A stretch of 10,636 nucleotides of DNA from CAZCCC01 sp964497245 (GCA_964497245.1 CAZCCC010000033.1:1-10636), one strand, 5' to 3'; shown: positions 1-7,541, counted from the stretch's first letter. A program made the numbers and translations. The notes: generated by a model from the sequence alone, not told the origin.

Positions 1-167
1 AAAAATATAACATTAATAAGCTGGTTTACTATGAAACATTTGATAATCCAGATGAAGCAATTACCAGAGAAAAACAGCTTAAGCAGTGGAATAGAAGTAA
101 AAAGGTTGAATTAATAAAGAAAGAAAATCCTGAATTCAAAGACTTGTCGGATGATTGGGAAATGTGA
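1..167 (+). CDS. GIY-YIG nuclease family protein, 3' end only
   Basis: The reading frame starts at base 3 and runs 54 codons to TGA at 165-167; the 5' part lies outside the window. The visible part matches the C-terminal half of the small single-domain GIY-YIG nucleases (COG2827 type): KLVYYETF, then the helix TREKQLKQW whose Glu (codon 69-71) is the family's metal-binding catalytic residue, then the tail NPEFKDLSDDW, a variant of the NPxWxDLS ending common in this subfamily. The GIY and YIG tyrosines and the helix arginine are not visible. Such proteins have about 80-95 residues. The cellular role of these stand-alone domains is mostly unknown; DNA cleavage is inferred from the fold. The gene is followed directly by palindromic intergenic DNA. 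It belongs to a different subfamily from the second GIY-YIG gene at 7750, whose C-terminus is unlike this one. Confidence 0.85.
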   Translation, partial: KYNINKLVYYETFDNPDEAITREKQLKQWNRSKKVELIKKENPEFKDLSDDWEM

Positions 168-234
168 GATCTCTCCACTCCTCATCAAGACATTACTAAA
201 TCGTCGGTCGAGATGACTAAGCGGGGGCATTACC

Positions 235-270
235 CTTGTCATCCTGAACTAAGTTCAGGATCCAGACAAG
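235..270. repeat. REP-like palindromic intergenic element
   Basis: Perfect 10-bp arms at 241-250 (ATCCTGAACT) and 252-261 (AGTTCAGGAT) are separated by one base. The stem extends through CTTGTC (235-240) and GACAAG (265-270) across a 3-base bulge (CCA, 262-264). The preceding stretch 168-234 is non-coding and contains TCGGTCGAGATGAC (about 203-216). From memory, this kind of wording (GGTCGAGATGAC, CATCCTGAACT) recurs in dispersed intergenic repeats of many bacteria. Copy number in this genome cannot be seen from one window. No transposase gene is adjacent; the nearest gene is the GIY-YIG nuclease ending at 167. Confidence 0.7.
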
Positions 271-277
271 CCTAGAG

Positions 278-338
278 ACTCTGAAACCCACTTTTTCTTT
301 CGCTTTGGCGGAGCAGACAGGTTCAGAGTAATAAACCT
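278..338 (+). promoter_or_regulatory. Structured leader upstream of metK, possible alternative hairpins
   Basis: ACTCTGAAACC (278-288) pairs with GGTTCAGAGT (320-329), leaving one bulged A. Inside the loop GCTTT (302-306) can pair with GGAGC (310-314) using two G-U pairs. A competing pairing uses the same GGTT: AGGTT (319-323) with AACCT (334-338). The two larger stems exclude each other, as in attenuator-like switches, and the structure lies 40 bases before metK. I could not match it to a SAM-I, SAM-II, SAM-III or SAM/SAH riboswitch consensus. It could equally be a further dispersed palindrome, since it follows the REP-like element directly. A regulatory role is speculation from position and pairing. 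Confidence 0.3.
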
Positions 339-378
339 AAAAATAATTAAAACTAAAAAAACTAGAAAAGACAAAACT

Positions 379-1554
379 ATGCAAAAAGACAGCCAAAAAA
401 ATTATATTTTTACTTCGGAATCAGTAACCGAAGGCCATCCCGACAAAGTTTGTGATAAAATTTCAGATTCTATTTTAGACGAACTCCTTAAACAAGATTT
501 AAATTCTCGGGCCGGAATTGAAACAATGGTGACAACCGGATTAGTAGTCGTTGCCGGTGAGATTAAAACAAAGGGCTATGTTGACATTGCTGGTGTTGCC
601 CGTCAGACAATTAAAGAAATTGGTTATGATGACCACTCTTTGGGATTTCATTGGGAAGACTGTGGAGTAATGGTGGCAATTGATGAACAAAGCCCCGATA
701 TTGCTCAAGGAGTTGATGTTGGAAAAGGAAAATTTAAAAAGCAGGGTGCCGGCGACCAGGGATTGATGTTTGGCTATGCCTGTAAAGAAACTCCCGAACT
801 TATGCCTTTGCCGATAATTTTAGCCCACAAAATTACTAAAAAATTAGACCAGGCGAGAAAAAGCAAATTATTGCCATATCTTCGGCCAGATGGAAAATCG
901 GAAGTGGCAGTTGATTACGAAAATAGCAACCCAAAAAGGATAAATACGATTGTTGTTGCTGCAAGCCATGATGATAAAATTTCAAGCAAAAGAATTGAAA
1001 AAGATATTCTTAATAAAATAATAAAGCCGGTTTGCAGTAAATATATTGATAGTAAAACCAGGTTTTTTATTAATGCTACTGGCCGGTTTGTAAAATGTGG
1101 ACCGCCGGCTGATGCGGGATTAACCGGACGAAAAATTATTGTTGACACCTACGGCGGATTTGGCCGGCATGGTGGCGGCTGTTTTTCCGGAAAAGATCCT
1201 TCCAAAGTTGACCGTTCAGCATCTTATATGGCTCGCTATGTTGCAAAAAATATCGTTGCTGCCGGACTTGCCGATCGCTGTGAAGTTCAGTTGGCCTATG
1301 TAATTGGCGTTGCCGAACCTATAAGTGTTTTGGCTGATACTTTCGGTACAGGCAAAATATCAGAAGAGAGAATTGTTGAACTGGTTAGAAAGCATTTTGA
1401 TTTAACTCCGGCGGGAATAATCAAAAAGCTGAATTTACTTCGGCCAATTTATAAAAAAACTTCTTCTTACGGTCATTTTGGTCGAAAAGATCCGGATTTT
1501 ACCTGGGAAAAAATTGATTTGGCGAAAAAATTGAAAATAGCTGCGGGTTCTTGA
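379..1554 (+). CDS. metK: S-adenosylmethionine synthetase (methionine adenosyltransferase)
   Basis: Cytosolic enzyme that makes S-adenosylmethionine from methionine and ATP, releasing phosphate and diphosphate. At 391 residues it has the usual family length. Signature elements are in place: TEGHPDKVCD (17-26, with the catalytic-type His20 and metal-binding Asp22), GAGDQGLMFGYA (123-134), DGKSEV (171-176), GLTGRKIIVDTYGG (247-260, with the Arg-Lys pair at 251-252) and GGGCFSGKDPSKVDRS (265-280, with Lys272, Lys276 and Asp278). In the last motif Cys268 replaces the usual Ala of GGGAFSGKDP; otherwise the loop is orthodox. The ATG at 379 places the first motif at the usual distance from the N-terminus; only A-rich sequence precedes it. 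The gene stands alone: a structured leader lies upstream and 132 bases of non-coding DNA downstream. Its product would be the methyl donor for the methyltransferase at 8155, though nothing shows a specific link. Confidence 0.98.
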   Translation: MQKDSQKNYIFTSESVTEGHPDKVCDKISDSILDELLKQDLNSRAGIETMVTTGLVVVAGEIKTKGYVDIAGVARQTIKEIGYDDHSLGFHWEDCGVMVAIDEQSPDIAQGVDVGKGKFKKQGAGDQGLMFGYACKETPELMPLPIILAHKITKKLDQARKSKLLPYLRPDGKSEVAVDYENSNPKRINTIVVAASHDDKISSKRIEKDILNKIIKPVCSKYIDSKTRFFINATGRFVKCGPPADAGLTGRKIIVDTYGGFGRHGGGCFSGKDPSKVDRSASYMARYVAKNIVAAGLADRCEVQLAYVIGVAEPISVLADTFGTGKISEERIVELVRKHFDLTPAGIIKKLNLLRPIYKKTSSYGHFGRKDPDFTWEKIDLAKKLKIAAGS

Positions 1555-1573
1555 TGTAATTTGAAAAAACCAT

Positions 1574-1602
1574 TTGGAGATTGACTTTTTTAATGTTAAA
1601 AT
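1574..1602 (+). promoter_or_regulatory. Candidate promoter for the PrgI/VirB4 cluster
   Basis: TTGGAG (1574-1579) and TAAAAT (1597-1602) are spaced by 17 bases in the gap between metK and the first gene of the cluster, with the start codon 84 bases downstream. The -10 box differs from TATAAT at one base; the -35 box keeps only the TTG part. A second TTGACT at 1581-1586 matches the -35 consensus better but is only 10 bases from the -10 box. In DNA this AT-rich, chance matches are frequent. Confidence 0.35.
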
Positions 1603-1686
1603 AAGTCTGTGAGGTTTTTGACGCTTTTTAGAGTTTATGATTTCGTTTTGTTTAAGGCATTAAAATAATTTTTTCGTAAACATAAT

Positions 1687-2907
1687 ATGGATAATAGTCA
1701 AGTCAAAACAGATGATTTTTTTAGCCTTTTAGAAGATGAACATGACGTAGATGATCCTTTTGTAAATGATGAAATACCTTTTAGAGATCAAAACGGAAAT
1801 TTAAGTATTTTAAAGGCAGGCAAAATTTTAGATTTTAAAAAACCGGAAGATAATTCAAAGCCGCAGGAGCCAAAAAAAGAAGAAAAGAAATCGGCGATTG
1901 ATTTTAATGCAGAAGTTGAAAATATTATAAAGAAGCTAGGGATTCATTTTTCCGAAAAAGAAACTGAAAAACGTTTTCGTCAAGCAGTCCTTTTAAGGCT
2001 AAAAGGAGTTAGAAATCAAGTTCAGACTCGTGAGATTCTACTCAGCCCTATTTCTCTTGGTGGACTTGGGTTTAGAATAAAAGAAGCCGAAAAGATTTTA
2101 TCAGTAATTTTAAATGAATCGCAGAATTTTCATGATCGGCTCAGGGAGGGTTTAAGTACTGAACCCTTTTCTGATTTACAGACTGAAGTTGACACTATTT
2201 TAACAAAGGTTGATGCAGATACTGATAAACCGGAAATTATTTTTTCTTCCACCAATGATTCAAAATCTCAAAAAGTTGAAAGTGATTTAATGACTGTGCC
2301 AGAAAAAAAGAACAAACCTGTTTTGCCTTCGTCAAGTAATTCAGATATTAATAATTTACAATCTCAAAAAGATGATCATAATTTAATTGATGATTTGAAA
2401 AAAAAGGAAAAATTATTTCAACAGCCGTCTGCAGCAGCAGTGGAGAAAATTCCGGCAAAGCCGGCAAAGGAAAAGCAGGATAAAGAGGCCGAATTGGGTT
2501 TTGTCAGCTTTTCTTCTGTGTCCCGCCCAAAGCCGCCTGAGTCTTTCAAGCCTAAAATAGAAGATGTGAGATTCAGGCCAAAACTTACCGGTCCAATTGA
2601 AGAAATTCGTTCAATGACTCTTGTTGATTTTAGGAGGTTAAGTCAAAATCCACAAGAAGCAATATTAAAAATTATTGAGAAAATTGAGAATTTGGAGGAA
2701 GAGTCTTTTTCAAAAAAAATTCAGGCTATAAAAGCTTGGAAGGAGAGTATGATAAATCAGCTTTACCTTGAAATTGGAGAAGAAAGTATGGAAGAAAAAA
2801 AATCTATTTCAGAGGTTATTGAGCAAAGGAGGACAAAGGGTCTGGAAATTTTGACTGAACAGGAAATAGAAGCGATTATGGAATTCAATCAAAAATTAAG
2901 GTATTAA
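1687..2907 (+). CDS. Conserved-looking protein of unknown function, first gene of the PrgI/VirB4 cluster
   Basis: Product of 406 residues; I do not recognise a named family. There is no signal peptide or membrane segment, so it is probably cytoplasmic or peripherally attached. The N-terminal 30 residues are very acidic. Residues 72-145 look folded and helical, with KRFRQAVLLRLKGVRNQVQT (95-114) and LGGLGF (124-129). Residues 150-290 are rich in Ser, Lys, Pro and Gln with AAA and PAKPAK runs, probably a flexible linker. Residues 293-406 form a second helical unit containing FRPKLTGPIEEIRSMTLVDF (296-315), an EE-rich coiled segment near 330-340 and the tail EAIMEFNQKLRY. Similar tails appear, as far as I recall, in Patescibacteria hypotheticals next to PrgI genes. 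It ends 42 bases before the PrgI gene, which suggests co-transcription and a role with that machine. The ATG at 1687 lacks a Shine-Dalgarno sequence, like its neighbours. Confidence 0.75.
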   Translation: MDNSQVKTDDFFSLLEDEHDVDDPFVNDEIPFRDQNGNLSILKAGKILDFKKPEDNSKPQEPKKEEKKSAIDFNAEVENIIKKLGIHFSEKETEKRFRQAVLLRLKGVRNQVQTREILLSPISLGGLGFRIKEAEKILSVILNESQNFHDRLREGLSTEPFSDLQTEVDTILTKVDADTDKPEIIFSSTNDSKSQKVESDLMTVPEKKNKPVLPSSSNSDINNLQSQKDDHNLIDDLKKKEKLFQQPSAAAVEKIPAKPAKEKQDKEAELGFVSFSSVSRPKPPESFKPKIEDVRFRPKLTGPIEEIRSMTLVDFRRLSQNPQEAILKIIEKIENLEEESFSKKIQAIKAWKESMINQLYLEIGEESMEEKKSISEVIEQRRTKGLEILTEQEIEAIMEFNQKLRY

Positions 2908-2949
2908 TCAAATATTATAGAATAAAAGTTTCAGTATTAATTTAAAAAA

Positions 2950-3405
2950 ATGCAACAATCCGTTGTTCCCCAATTTATTGATGTCGAAGATAAGGTCATA
3001 GGGCCAATTACAGTCCGTCAGTTTATTATTTTGCTTCTTGCCGCCGGCTTGATATTTATTGAATATAAACTTGCAGATTTTTCTTTGTTTTTGCTTGAGG
3101 CGGTAATTACCACATTTATTGCTATTTGTTTGGCTTTTGTAAAAATTAATGGTCGGCCAATTCATTATTTTTTATTAAATGTTCTACAAACCTCAGTAAG
3201 GCCTAAAGTCAGAGTCTGGCAGAAAAAATTTACCAATATGGAACTAAGAAATTATTCAAAAACAGATGTTGAAAAGGTTTTTATGGAAAGAAGGGTAAGA
3301 AATAGAGTTCGCGCTTCAAGATTGGCAGAAATGGCTCTTATCGTTGATACCGGCGGAGTCTATCAAGGAGAAGATTTACCTGGAAAAGAACAAGAATTAT
3401 TTTAA
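2950..3405 (+). CDS. PrgI family membrane protein
   Basis: Product of 151 residues. The opening VVPQFIDVEDKVIGPITVRQ (5-24) is the typical PrgI-family start, followed by two hydrophobic segments (about 24-41 and 47-66) and a positively charged cytoplasmic tail (84-151). PrgI-family proteins sit beside VirB4-like ATPases in conjugation and type IV secretion loci of Gram-positive bacteria and Patescibacteria, where they are thought to fill a VirB3-like place, anchoring the ATPase at the membrane. That role is family knowledge and position, not proven here. The gene follows the 406-residue protein by 42 bases and precedes the TraC-like gene by 13 bases. The ATG at 2950 gives the standard N-terminus; its leader is a run of A with no Shine-Dalgarno motif. 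Confidence 0.9.
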   Translation: MQQSVVPQFIDVEDKVIGPITVRQFIILLLAAGLIFIEYKLADFSLFLLEAVITTFIAICLAFVKINGRPIHYFLLNVLQTSVRPKVRVWQKKFTNMELRNYSKTDVEKVFMERRVRNRVRASRLAEMALIVDTGGVYQGEDLPGKEQELF

Positions 3406-3418
3406 GATAATTTTAAAA

Positions 3419-4099
3419 ATGAAATCAGAAAAACTCGCAAACAAAAAAATAAAATTTTCCACCAGAGAGCAGCTTGATATTGCTGAAGTAAGAGAGGATA
3501 CGGTTATAATGAAAGATGGTACTTTAAGGGCGGTGCTTTTAGTTTCAAGTATTAATTTTGCTTTAAAATCCGAGGATGAGCAAAATGCGATTATCTCCGC
3601 GTATATTAGTTTTCTTAATTATTTGGAATTTCCTTTGCAGATTGTAATTCAATCACGCAGACTTGATATCGACGGTTATTTAGATCGCTTGAAAAAAATT
3701 GGAAAAGAACAGACAAATGAGCTTTTAAAAATACAAATTAATGAATATTATCAATATGTATCTGAGCTTGTGGAAATTGGAGATATTATGAGTAAACGAT
3801 TTTATGTTATTGTGCCTTATAATCCGTTGTCAGATAAGCAGGAATCATGGTTTAAAAAATTTTTAGGATTGTTTTCCGCAGCAAAAGAAGTCAAGTTGAA
3901 ACAGGATGATTTTTTGAAAAGACGCCATGCCCTGTTCCAGAGAGTTGAAGGAGTGGTTTCCAGTTTGTCAAGTATGAGTATAAAGTCTGTTGTTCTTGAT
4001 ACTCAAAGTTTGATTGAGCTTTATTATAATACTTATAATCCTGATACTTATAATAAAGAAAAGTTAGTAGAAATAGGAAAGCTTAGAGTAGAAAGGTAA
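3419..4099 (+). CDS. TraC-like / VirB4 N-terminal-like protein
   Basis: Product of 226 residues, no membrane segment. The segment starting TREQLDIAEVREDTVIMKDG and continuing through LRAVLLVSSINFALKSEDEQ and SFLNYLEFPLQIVIQSRRLD resembles the N-terminal region of TraC/TrsE/VirB4-type conjugation ATPases, the part that docks onto membrane partners. There is no Walker motif, so the protein cannot be an ATPase alone. It is followed after 15 bases by a VirB4-like ATPase gene, so the machine probably uses a separate accessory subunit here. An upstream in-frame ATG at 3344 would add 25 residues but overlaps the PrgI gene by 62 bases, and the extra residues are unlike the family. The ATG at 3419, 13 bases after the PrgI stop, is preferred. 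Confidence 0.8.
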   Translation: MKSEKLANKKIKFSTREQLDIAEVREDTVIMKDGTLRAVLLVSSINFALKSEDEQNAIISAYISFLNYLEFPLQIVIQSRRLDIDGYLDRLKKIGKEQTNELLKIQINEYYQYVSELVEIGDIMSKRFYVIVPYNPLSDKQESWFKKFLGLFSAAKEVKLKQDDFLKRRHALFQRVEGVVSSLSSMSIKSVVLDTQSLIELYYNTYNPDTYNKEKLVEIGKLRVER

Positions 4100-4114
4100 A
4101 TAAATAAAGATATT

Positions 4115-6013
4115 ATGGCAATTTCACCACAAGAAGTAATTAAAAAAGAAAAACTTCAAAACCTTGAGGAAAAGGGAAAAATTATTAGTGGAAAAAATAA
4201 AAAGGTTGAAGATCAAGAACTCAAAGAGCAAAAGATATTACTTGAAGAAGAAAGAATTTATCGTGAAGGAGTCGTATCAATAAAAGATTTAATTGCGCCG
4301 GCGGCAATGGAAGTGACTCCTACATATATTAAGTTGGGAACAAAATTTGTTCGTACTATTTTTACGATTTCTTATCCGCGCTACATTGTTGTCGGTTGGT
4401 TTGCACCAATTATTAATATCAGTGCAGTCATAGACATATCAATGTTTTTTTATCCGGTTAAGGCAAATATAATTCTTAAACAGCTGAGAAATAAAGTTGG
4501 AGCTTTAGAGGCGCAGATAATGTCAGACAGAGAGAAAGGTGCTCCCCGCGACCCGATTAGAGAAACGGCATTAAGGGATATTGAGAAATTAAGGGATGAT
4601 TTAACTCAGGGTATTGAACATTTTTTTCAATTTGGGCTATATGTAACAATGTATGCTGATTCAAAAGAAGAATTGGAAAATCTTACCAATGACATAGAAT
4701 CAATGTTTGGTATGAAGCTGATTGTTTCAAAAAAGGTTTTGTATCAGGCTGAACAGGGATTTAATTCAACATTGCCGTTGGGAAATGATGAATTAATGAT
4801 CGGCTTCAATATGAATTCTTCGCCTGTTGCTTCGTCATTTCCTTTCATTTCTTCCGAGCTAACTTCTGATGAAGGAATTTTATACGGTATAAATCGTCAT
4901 AATAACAGTTTGATTTTATTTAATCGTTTTTCTTTGCAAAATGCCAATACTGTAGTTTTTGCAACTTCTGGCGCCGGTAAAAGTTATACGATAAAGCTTG
5001 AAGTTTTAAGAACTATGATGTTTGGAACTGATATCATCGTAATTGATCCGGAGCGCGAGTATAAACATCTTTGCGATGCTGTCGGCGGGTCTTATGTAAA
5101 TATTTCTTTAAGTTCTGAAGCTAAAGTAAATCCCTTTGACCTTCCTCGCGCGGTAGGGGAACAAAAGGCCTCTGATGTAATACGCGGCTCCGTAATTTCC
5201 TTAAAAGGAATAATGCGATTAATGCTTGGGCAGCTTAGCCATCAGGAGGACTCTTTGATTGACAGGGCTTTACTTGAAACATACGCTAAAAAAGATATTA
5301 CCGGAGATTCTGATTTATCAAAAGTTGAAGCACCAATAATGCAAGATTTCCAGGATGTGTTAGAAGGAATGGAAGGAGGAGCCGATTTAGCTTTAAGGCT
5401 TAAAAAATATACTAAAGGAACTTTTGCCGGCTTATTTAACAATCCGACAAATGTTGACATGAAAAATCAGTTAGTCATTTTTTCGGTCCGTGACCTGGAA
5501 GATGAACTTAGACCGATTGCAATTTATAATATTATTAATTATATTTGGAATGTAGTTCGTTCTGAATTAAAAAAAAGGATTCTAATAATTGATGAGGCTT
5601 GGTGGCTGATGCAAAATGAAGATTCAGCTAAATTTATTTATGCCTTAGTCAAAAGATGCAGGAAGTACTACCTTGGGGTCACTAATATAACTCAGGATGT
5701 AAATGATTTTCTGCTTTCGCCTTACGGGCAGGCGATTGTTAATAATTCCGCTCTGCAGCTTTTAATGCGCCAATCTTCAGCTTCAATTGATTTAATTCAA
5801 AAGACTTTTTTATTGACAGAGGGTGAGAAATATTTACTTTTAGAGTGTGGAGTGGGAGAAGGAATATTTTTTGCCGGCGATAAACATGCAGCGATAAAAG
5901 TTGTCGCTTCTTACGCCGAGGATCAATTAATCACTTCAGATCCAAGGCAGATTCTAGAACTCGAGCAGGCTAAAAAGGAATTTGAGGAATCAGAAGATGC
6001 CAATGAATCCTAA
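4115..6013 (+). CDS. virB4: VirB4-like type IV secretion / conjugation ATPase
   Basis: Product of 632 residues. It should hydrolyse ATP at the inner face of the membrane to power assembly of, or transport through, a type IV secretion-like channel. Residues 1-50 are highly charged and probably coiled coil. Residues 51-260 form the VirB4 N-terminal domain, including VVSIKDLIAPAAMEVTPTYI and a helical pair around 120-170. The ATPase domain has Walker A TSGAGKS (284-290, Lys289), IVIDPEREY (308-316) with KVNPFDL (337-343), and Walker B ILIIDEAWWL (489-498, Asp493 and Glu494). ITQDVNDFL (525-533) and the final arginine-containing MRQSS fit the family's later motifs. It lacks the extra N-terminal part supplied by the preceding 226-residue protein. 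The gene lies 15 bases after that one and 26 before the next. No VirD4 coupling protein, VirB6 or relaxase is present in this window. Confidence 0.93.
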   Translation: MAISPQEVIKKEKLQNLEEKGKIISGKNKKVEDQELKEQKILLEEERIYREGVVSIKDLIAPAAMEVTPTYIKLGTKFVRTIFTISYPRYIVVGWFAPIINISAVIDISMFFYPVKANIILKQLRNKVGALEAQIMSDREKGAPRDPIRETALRDIEKLRDDLTQGIEHFFQFGLYVTMYADSKEELENLTNDIESMFGMKLIVSKKVLYQAEQGFNSTLPLGNDELMIGFNMNSSPVASSFPFISSELTSDEGILYGINRHNNSLILFNRFSLQNANTVVFATSGAGKSYTIKLEVLRTMMFGTDIIVIDPEREYKHLCDAVGGSYVNISLSSEAKVNPFDLPRAVGEQKASDVIRGSVISLKGIMRLMLGQLSHQEDSLIDRALLETYAKKDITGDSDLSKVEAPIMQDFQDVLEGMEGGADLALRLKKYTKGTFAGLFNNPTNVDMKNQLVIFSVRDLEDELRPIAIYNIINYIWNVVRSELKKRILIIDEAWWLMQNEDSAKFIYALVKRCRKYYLGVTNITQDVNDFLLSPYGQAIVNNSALQLLMRQSSASIDLIQKTFLLTEGEKYLLLECGVGEGIFFAGDKHAAIKVVASYAEDQLITSDPRQILELEQAKKEFEESEDANES

Positions 6014-6039
6014 TGGATAAAATATATTAAGATAAAAAT

Positions 6040-6654
6040 ATGAACATTAATTTTAAAGAAATTTCAAAAAGAAATAGAATAATCATTATAATTTTTATAG
6101 TGATAGTTATTGCTGTAATAATTGGTCTAATAGTTTGGCTGTTTATTAAAAGCCGAACTCAGCCGACATCTCCGCTGCCAACCAATGTTAATCAGGGATT
6201 AATAATCCCGATGGAGTTACCCAGCGCTTCTTTAGGGACTCCTGAAGTTTATATTTCTCCTATTGATGATTTTGAGCTGGAATCGGAGCTTAAGGCTATT
6301 GCTTTTACATTTGCCGAACGTTTTGGTAGTTATTCCAATGAAGGTAATTTTAGTAATATTGAGGCGGTTAATAATTTAATGACAGTAAGGATGAAAGTCT
6401 GGATGGATAATTATCGCTATCAGCAAAGCAGCAGGACATCTGATTCAATTTATTTCGGAGTTACTACAAAAGCATTATCAATAAATATAAATAGTTTTAA
6501 TGAAGTTTCCGGTCAATCTGAAATAATCGTCACTACTCAAAGACAGGAGAGCAGGGGAAATACTGAAAATGTCAAGGTTTATTATCAGGATTTAAAGCTG
6601 AATTTGGTTAATATTGCGGAAAGTTGGAAAATTGATTCTGCCGAGTGGCTTTAA
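6040..6654 (+). CDS. Single-pass membrane protein, possibly VirB8/TcpC-like
   Basis: Product of 204 residues. A short cytoplasmic start (1-13, basic) is followed by a strongly hydrophobic helix (about 14-36, rich in Ile and Val), a Pro/Ser/Thr-rich linker (40-75) and an extracytoplasmic domain (about 78-204). That domain begins with a helix containing FTFAERFGSYSNEGNFSNIE and continues with alternating beta-type segments (KALSINI, SEIIVTTQRQ, VKVYYQDLKLNLV) ending in ESWKIDSAEWL. This helix-then-sheet order, the N-terminal anchor and the position behind a VirB4 gene fit the NTF2-like fold of VirB8/TcpC proteins. I infer this from layout; there is no diagnostic motif. It is the last gene of the cluster, 26 bases after virB4. 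No Shine-Dalgarno sequence is visible. Confidence 0.75.
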   Translation: MNINFKEISKRNRIIIIIFIVIVIAVIIGLIVWLFIKSRTQPTSPLPTNVNQGLIIPMELPSASLGTPEVYISPIDDFELESELKAIAFTFAERFGSYSNEGNFSNIEAVNNLMTVRMKVWMDNYRYQQSSRTSDSIYFGVTTKALSININSFNEVSGQSEIIVTTQRQESRGNTENVKVYYQDLKLNLVNIAESWKIDSAEWL

Positions 6655-6679
6655 TCATTTAAGATATATCTAAAATCAG

Positions 6680-6721
6680 CATAGCGCATTAATTAATAAT
6701 TTTTTCGCTATGTTTGTTTTT
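6680..6721 (+). terminator. Weak candidate terminator at the end of the VirB4 cluster
   Basis: CATAGCG (6680-6686) pairs with CGCTATG (6706-6712) over a 19-base AT-rich loop and is followed by TTTGTTTTT (6713-6721). The stem is short and the loop long, so termination would be inefficient. The right arm includes the first ATG assigned to comF, which makes either the terminator or that start codon doubtful. Confidence 0.3.
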
Positions 6722-7486
6722 AAAGATCTATTTAGCCCTTTAAAGCGGTGTTTGATAGATTGTAGAGATACAAGGTTAGATAAAACACTCCATCGGACTG
6801 AGTTTTCAAAGCAAGGAGTCATTAACGGACTAATATCTTTTATTCTCGATTTATTTTTTCCGATCCAGTGTTTCGGCTGCGGTAAAGAAGGAAAATGGAT
6901 TTGTTCAGGCTGTATTGGTAAAATTAAAATAAATTCGGAAGTAATTGATTTTTCAGAAAAACAAAGTCAGTTGTCAGGTCTGTTTGTTGCTTCTGATTAC
7001 AGACAGGATTTACTTAAGAGTGCATTAAAAGCCTTTAAGTATAATTTCGCATCTTCTGTTGGATATGATTTGTCCGAACTTCTGCTTATATTTTTAAGAC
7101 AGGCGTCAATTGCAGAAAGATTTAGCAGATTTGACTTAGTAATCCCTGTTCCATTGACAAAAAAAAGAAATCTCTGGCGTGGCTTTAATCAGTCTGAAAT
7201 TTTAGCCGGAGAGGTTTGCGCAGAATTCAGCTGGTCGTTAGGATTAAATGTTCTGGGTAGAAAATCAAATGTTCGGCCGCAAGTCGGCTTGAATGCAAAG
7301 GAAAGATTGGCTAATGTTAGGGGTGTTTTTTATCTTAAAAACGCTAATTTATTAAAAGGCAGAATAATTTTACTGATTGACGATGTTTTTACGACTGGAG
7401 CAACGATGCAGGAATGCGCAAAAATTCTAAAACAGGGTGGAGCAGTTTCGGTTTGGGGACTAGTTTTGGCAAAAAATCAAGCTTGA
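6710..7486 (+). CDS. comF: ComF family protein (phosphoribosyltransferase fold, zinc-finger N-terminus)
   Basis: Product of 258 residues, cytoplasmic. ComF proteins support DNA uptake during natural transformation; the exact reaction is unsettled. A zinc-ribbon-like CFGCGKEGKWICSGC has cysteines at 54, 57, 65 and 68. It is followed by VIPVPLTKKRNLWRGFNQSE (144-163), a conserved block around RPQVGLNAKERLANVRGVF (189-207), and the phosphoribosyl-diphosphate binding loop IILLIDDVFTTGAT (219-232, Asp224 and Asp225). The start is uncertain. The ATG at 6710 adds about 35 residues with no family likeness before NGLISFILDLFFP, where most ComF proteins begin, and it lies in the arm of an inverted repeat. 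No ATG, GTG or TTG lies in frame at the expected place. AAGGAG (about 6812-6817) sits just before a run of isoleucine codons, so a non-standard start is conceivable. It follows the VirB4 cluster and may share its DNA-transport theme. Confidence 0.92.
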   Translation: MFVFKDLFSPLKRCLIDCRDTRLDKTLHRTEFSKQGVINGLISFILDLFFPIQCFGCGKEGKWICSGCIGKIKINSEVIDFSEKQSQLSGLFVASDYRQDLLKSALKAFKYNFASSVGYDLSELLLIFLRQASIAERFSRFDLVIPVPLTKKRNLWRGFNQSEILAGEVCAEFSWSLGLNVLGRKSNVRPQVGLNAKERLANVRGVFYLKNANLLKGRIILLIDDVFTTGATMQECAKILKQGGAVSVWGLVLAKNQA

Positions 7487-7501
7487 TATTTTTATTTTTT
7501 T
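7476..7501 (+). terminator. Candidate terminator after comF
   Basis: The palindrome ATCAAGCTTGAT (7476-7487) overlaps the comF stop codon. It is preceded by a run of A and followed by a T-rich tract (7489-7501). The stem is only four base pairs if a four-base loop is allowed, so it would be weak. The A-run/palindrome/T-run layout could act in both directions. Confidence 0.35.
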
Positions 7502-7541
7502 GTGTTAATATTTACAAGCTGGTTCTATTTAAAGGCATTTT

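Noticed and set aside
278..378. Known SAM riboswitch before metK
   Set aside because: Pairing exists, but I could not match the conserved core of SAM-I, SAM-II, SAM-III or SAM/SAH types, so no named riboswitch is called.
915..1148. 77-codon open frame on the minus strand within metK
   Set aside because: Lies entirely inside the well-supported metK gene on the other strand and shows no family likeness.
2908..3165. 85-codon open frame on the minus strand over the PrgI gene start
   Set aside because: It is antisense to a clear PrgI-family gene and its product is low-complexity with no recognisable domain.
3344..3418. Upstream in-frame ATG extending the TraC-like protein by 25 residues
   Set aside because: It would overlap the PrgI gene by 62 bases and adds residues unlike the family; the ATG at 3419 gives normal operon spacing.
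5242..5460. 72-codon open frame on the minus strand inside virB4
   Set aside because: Antisense shadow of the ATPase coding sequence.
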